Positions 60,273-64,000 of a stretch of 64,000 nucleotides of DNA are shown here, one piece after another (the first letter of the stretch is position 1; each line of letters starts with the position of its first letter). The stretch covers positions 434,001 through 498,000 of the forward strand of contig BLAL01000156.1 of the NCBI GenBank assembly GCA_015698045.1. Direction: 5' to 3'. The position numbers and the translations under genes were made by a program. This DNA comes from Rhizophagus clarus (Eukaryota > Glomeromycota > Glomeromycetes > Glomerales > Glomeraceae). The notes under the pieces were generated by a model. That model did not search any database, was not told where the DNA came from, and saw only the letters and a program-made list of their open reading frames with translations.

Positions 60273-63200
60273 TATTTTGTTTGTTATATATTAAAGCGAT
60301 ACTAAATGATCGTTAATCCACATCAAAGGAAAGATAAAATGTATGAATTAATACTAATTACTTGAATCGGTTGAATGATGAGAATTATTTATGATTTTTT
60401 TTATTCAGCACATACTCTCTTTTACACGTACTATCACACTCATTACACGTATTCTCTATGTTAAAAACATAATGTAATAATGATCAATTAACAAAATATT
60501 CTCCAAATTTTAACAAATAAAATTATTTAAATATTAAATGTTCAAAGTGTGTTCTCCATGTTCATTATAAATCAGACCAATTCGTGAGCCCAAAATCAAA
60601 AATATTTTTATTTCCTAAGAAGAGAGTGAACAATATATGACCAATTCTCGTGCTCTTTAAATTTGTTGTATACATTTGTCCGGTTTCAACAAATAAATTC
60701 GGTTGTCCGGTTGTATAAGTCATTGATAAACTGCCCAACCTATTCCAAAATAATAGATTTTTGATTAATGTTGGATTACCATATATTATTTGAATATCAT
60801 TCCCACTGGACGATTTCATATTTAAACCAATTATTGAAGGCTTAATGCTTTCGGAACTGGATTTCGCAACTTCAAACCCTGTTTGAAGTTACCTTGGAAT
60901 TAGTTTTAAAAGTTTTGGGATTATTTAGCTTGAAGTGTCGTTTGTTTAGTTATAATCATCCTTTTCAATTCATCCTCATCGTCATCTTGTATCTTGGTCT
61001 TATATTTTACTGGACGTTGATATTTATCTCACTACTATTTTATCTCAAACTTTCCATCTATTTCTACTTGCTTCTTGTCGCTTTTATTTTATAATAAACT
61101 ATTATCAATAAAAATAGGCTCTTTTAAAAAATTATATCATTTATTTTTATACTTACTCTGATGAAACATTAGATTCATTAGATCATTTGGCAGCTCTGGA
61201 TTGTTTTTGATCGCCACGTACTTGCTTTTCATTACGTAGACAAAGGTCATTTCACTAATAATCAGGCTCATAAATCAGGTTTGTAGGACATCCAAATATT
61301 ATCATAATTAGTTTTTGATCCCTCTTAAATTTTTTAGTATTTTTTTTCGAATGGTCACAGTTTCAGATAATTTATCGTGACTCTAAATTAAACAAATAGA
61401 TTAACAATCATCATAACAAACCACTAATTTTGAATATTAATCACGTTGTATTCAGAATAAATATACCTCAAATCTCTTTAAGTTTTCTCAAAACCTTTAA
61501 TAATACCATAATACTTCTTTAAAAAATTCATTCTATCACTTTACAGAATCATCTCCAAAATTGGCATTCGAAAAAGAAGTAATATTCCTTTTAAAAGTGC
61601 TTTTTCTGCTCAGTATAAAATAAAATCTAATGTACCTCATCCTTATGAGCGATGTGAGACGAAGGTATGGGAATGTCATTAATTTGACAACACGTATATA
61701 AATAATAAGTATGTAAGCATACCAATATTTTTATTATTAATCTTACAAAATTTAAACTTACCGTTTACTCAAAAAAAAAACATAATATAAAGATGTGGAT
61801 CGGAATGAACTTACACAATATCACGCAGTGTCAACTGATGTGAGTATACGGTTTAACGATATTTCATAGCTGACTGAATGCCTTTTAAGTTTTTGATTAT
61901 CTTAATGATAAAGATTTATTCAAAGCATAAGCATACTAACCGGTTTATTAATCACATGACTATATCTCACTGGAACTTCCAGTCTTTTATCCTACAACTC
62001 TACAAGATTTCTTGTAATAGAATCACATAAATGAGCTGCAATATCGGCCATAACATTTTTTTTTTTTAATTTAAATGTTCCTTCATTCTTCTAGTGCTAG
62101 AACAAGATCCTTTTCTGTAATTTCTTTCCGCCCAATGACATTTTTTAAAAAAAATGCTAGATCAGCTAAATGACGTAAACGTCTTCATATTTAAACCAAT
62201 TATTGAAGGCTTAATGCTTTCGAAACGGATTTCGCAACTTCGAAACGAGCCGCCTTGGAATTTAGGCTTTACTTAGGCTGAAGTGTCGTTTGTTTAGTTA
62301 TAATCATCCTCTTCTATTCATCCTCATCGTCATCTTGATCTTATATTTTATAATACCCATCTTGGAGCTGGACCAATTGATTTGAGCAACCAAATTTGTG
62401 GACCTACTGGATGTTGATTTATCACACTACCACTTTTATCTCCAACTTCTTTTGTCAACCATACACGCAATGTTTCTTTCTAACTTGCTTCCTATCGCTT
62501 TTATCATATAATAAACAATTATTAATAAAATAGGCTTTTTTTAAAATTATATCTTTAATTTTATTTACTCTGATGAAACATTAGATTTATCAGATCATTT
62601 GGTGGTTCTAGATTGTTTTCACTTACCATGTCCTTGTCTCCCGTTACGTAGACAAAGGTCATTTTCACTAATAATCAGGTTCGAGGTTCGTAGAACATCC
62701 AAATATTGTCATAATTGGTCCCTTAAAAATAAACCGAATAATATAATACTATTTTGATGTATTAATTTACTAATTATACAAAGTTTTTTTCGATCCTTCT
62801 GAAATTTTTTAGCTTTTTTCAAATGGCCACGGATTAGATAATATATCGTGACTAAAGAAAAAAATAATAACTGATTAGAGGCCACTGACCAAAAGTCTAT
62901 TTGATTATTAGTCACGACATATTCAGAAAGTATATACCTAAAAATCTCTTCAAGTTTTCTCAAAACATCTTTATCCCTCTCTAAAAATTCATTTTATCAC
63001 CTCACAGAATCATCTCCAAAATGGAAATGTCATTAGATTGGATGAATGACATCTATTTCTGATTTTAGTGATGAAGTCGCGTTTAATGAACTCAAATTGG
63101 AGAACTCAAGTTTCTTATTTGGAAAAAGGAAATTGTACACTTCAATGATCCTGACATTATGAACCTTTGTAAGGTCTCGACGATAAGTTTAAAGATATTA

Positions 63201-64000
63201 CTGAAGAACAAGACTTATTTTAAACTTTTGGATTCCTTTCTAGCATAATGTATCCCAAAGAAATTACTTCCATCAATATTATTTAATATTTATGTCAAAA
63301 TCCTTATCAAAATCAAATCCGTGAAGTTGAACTAACGTCTCGAATAAGTAGGTTTGATAGTGGGAAAAAGTTCTTCAATATATGCAAGTTGAAGAATTTT
63401 TCAATAAGCAACCTAATTAAAGAAAAAAAAAAAATGCTATAATAAAACATTAAGGGCCATAGTTGCCAATATTACTATACCAGGTCTAATTCAGTCGAAA
63501 ATGTCTACTTTAAGCTATAAGAACCTTCAATATAACTATTTCTCCAGCCCTTTTTTCAATTAACATTAACACAACTCCAATTAAAGAATTAACTGGGACG
63601 AAGTAATATGAGTAAAGATTTTGAACCAAAGAACAGTTCCACCTTTCGTTAGAACTGTAAAAGAAAACGAGCATTTTTGGCTGAGTAAGAAATGATTAAC
63701 CGTCTGAATTTTTTTTATAATCAAATTGTCAATTATTGATTGGTAGACTACCTTGGTTTTCACGCGCTTTTGCATAAATTGTAGATCCCCTTGTGTCAAT
63801 AATTTAAACTTTCATCTTAAAAAACACCCATTAATCGAATGTAACGAATTAATAATATTTGATATAATTTCCAAATATACTGTAATTAATTACATGTTCA
63901 CATATCCGGATATACTAATTTTAATTTTAAATGACTCATCATAAAGAAAAAATTATTTATATAACAGATTAAATTCGTCATTATAAAGAAAGAAAAGATA
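59740..64000. other. Segmental repeat, copy C, cut by the window edge
   Basis: Related to copies A and B (TTACTTCTCGTTATTTACG at 59,771; GATTAACAATTACCCTAAA at 60,168; GTATAAGTCATTGATAAA at 60,714). It contains a local duplication: about 60,800-61,680 and 62,170-63,010 repeat each other (GAAGGCTTAATGCTTTCG, AAGTGTCGTTTGTTTAGTTA, TACGTAGACAAAGGTCATT, CTCACAGAATCATCTCCAAA or variants). From 61,690 to 62,160 it follows copy A 17,890-18,420. From about 63,020 to the edge it holds the 5' part of the fossil deaminase segment. Minus-strand exon remnants of the unrecognised host gene are scattered through it. Confidence 0.75.
60565..60819 (-). pseudogene. Exon of the unrecognised host gene, best-preserved copy
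   Basis: 84 codons from ATG 60,819; the frame stays open upstream to about 60,886 (FEVAKSSSESIKPSIIGLNM precedes the rest), so the ATG may be internal. It contains NPTLIKNLLFWNRLGSLSMT and TGQPNLFVETGQMYTTNLKS. Versions are found at about 27,170-27,380 (copy B) and 14,040-14,220 (copy A), more decayed. Farther upstream an acidic stretch followed by LKRMIITKQTTLQAK is readable in the same strand but is separated by stops. No domain is recognised. Confidence 0.5.

Noticed and set aside
1-64000. tRNA, rRNA or other structured RNA genes
   Set aside because: I looked for tRNA box motifs and found none that fold plausibly. The search was by eye, so a covariance-model scan could still find one.

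Overview
The window looks like nuclear DNA from an early-diverging fungus, most likely an arbuscular mycorrhizal (Glomeromycotina, Rhizophagus-like) genome. The evidence is very high A+T, very long A and T runs, short introns with GTAAGT/CTAAC/TAG signals, a crinkler-like remnant, an OTT_1508-like deaminase remnant, and a Cys-rich protein family I associate with this group. This is family recognition from memory, not a search result.

Layout. 1-13 kb: one short exon on the minus strand (607-1051, ending in a perfect splice donor), then about 12 kb of homopolymer- and microsatellite-rich DNA without a supportable gene. 13-21.7 kb: copy A of a segment repeated in the window (copy B 26.2-30.9 kb, copy C 59.7 kb to the right edge, a fragment at 56.5-56.7 kb). 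The segment holds decayed exons of an unrecognised host gene on the minus strand and a fossil OTT_1508-like deaminase gene on the plus strand; copy A also carries a 67-bp tandem array. 21.7-23.6 kb: a dead pogo/Tigger-type transposon with TA duplications, whose two flanks come from different repeat families. 24.9-25.9 kb: an intact 334-residue ORF of unknown function.

31-54 kb is a repeat island: extremely AT-rich DNA, at least three short MITEs with visible target-site duplications, a crinkler-like fossil behind a tandem repeat, a small coiled-coil ORF pair, a 3.8-kb long-inverted-repeat element carrying a spliced Myb/SANT-type gene but no visible transposase, and two hAT-like elements (44,373-50,365 and 51,229-53,544) with related ends. 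The larger hAT-like element is the most unusual object here. It contains a tandem array of about 125-bp units, each built like a 39-45 nt mini-exon followed by a complete short intron (GTAAGT, TACTAAC, T-tract, TAG), a 1.2-kb pure pyrimidine tract, and further intron-like units on the opposite strand. The smaller one contains a nested inverted-repeat unit filled with ten copies of an about 118-bp satellite.

54.9-56.0 kb: a 361-codon Cys-rich reading frame broken by a single TGA. 58.3-58.6 kb: a 93-residue ORF whose upstream region matches that of the first exon at 0.6-1.05 kb although the proteins differ. The genes do not form a pathway; the window is mostly a record of segment duplication and transposon activity around a few short host genes.
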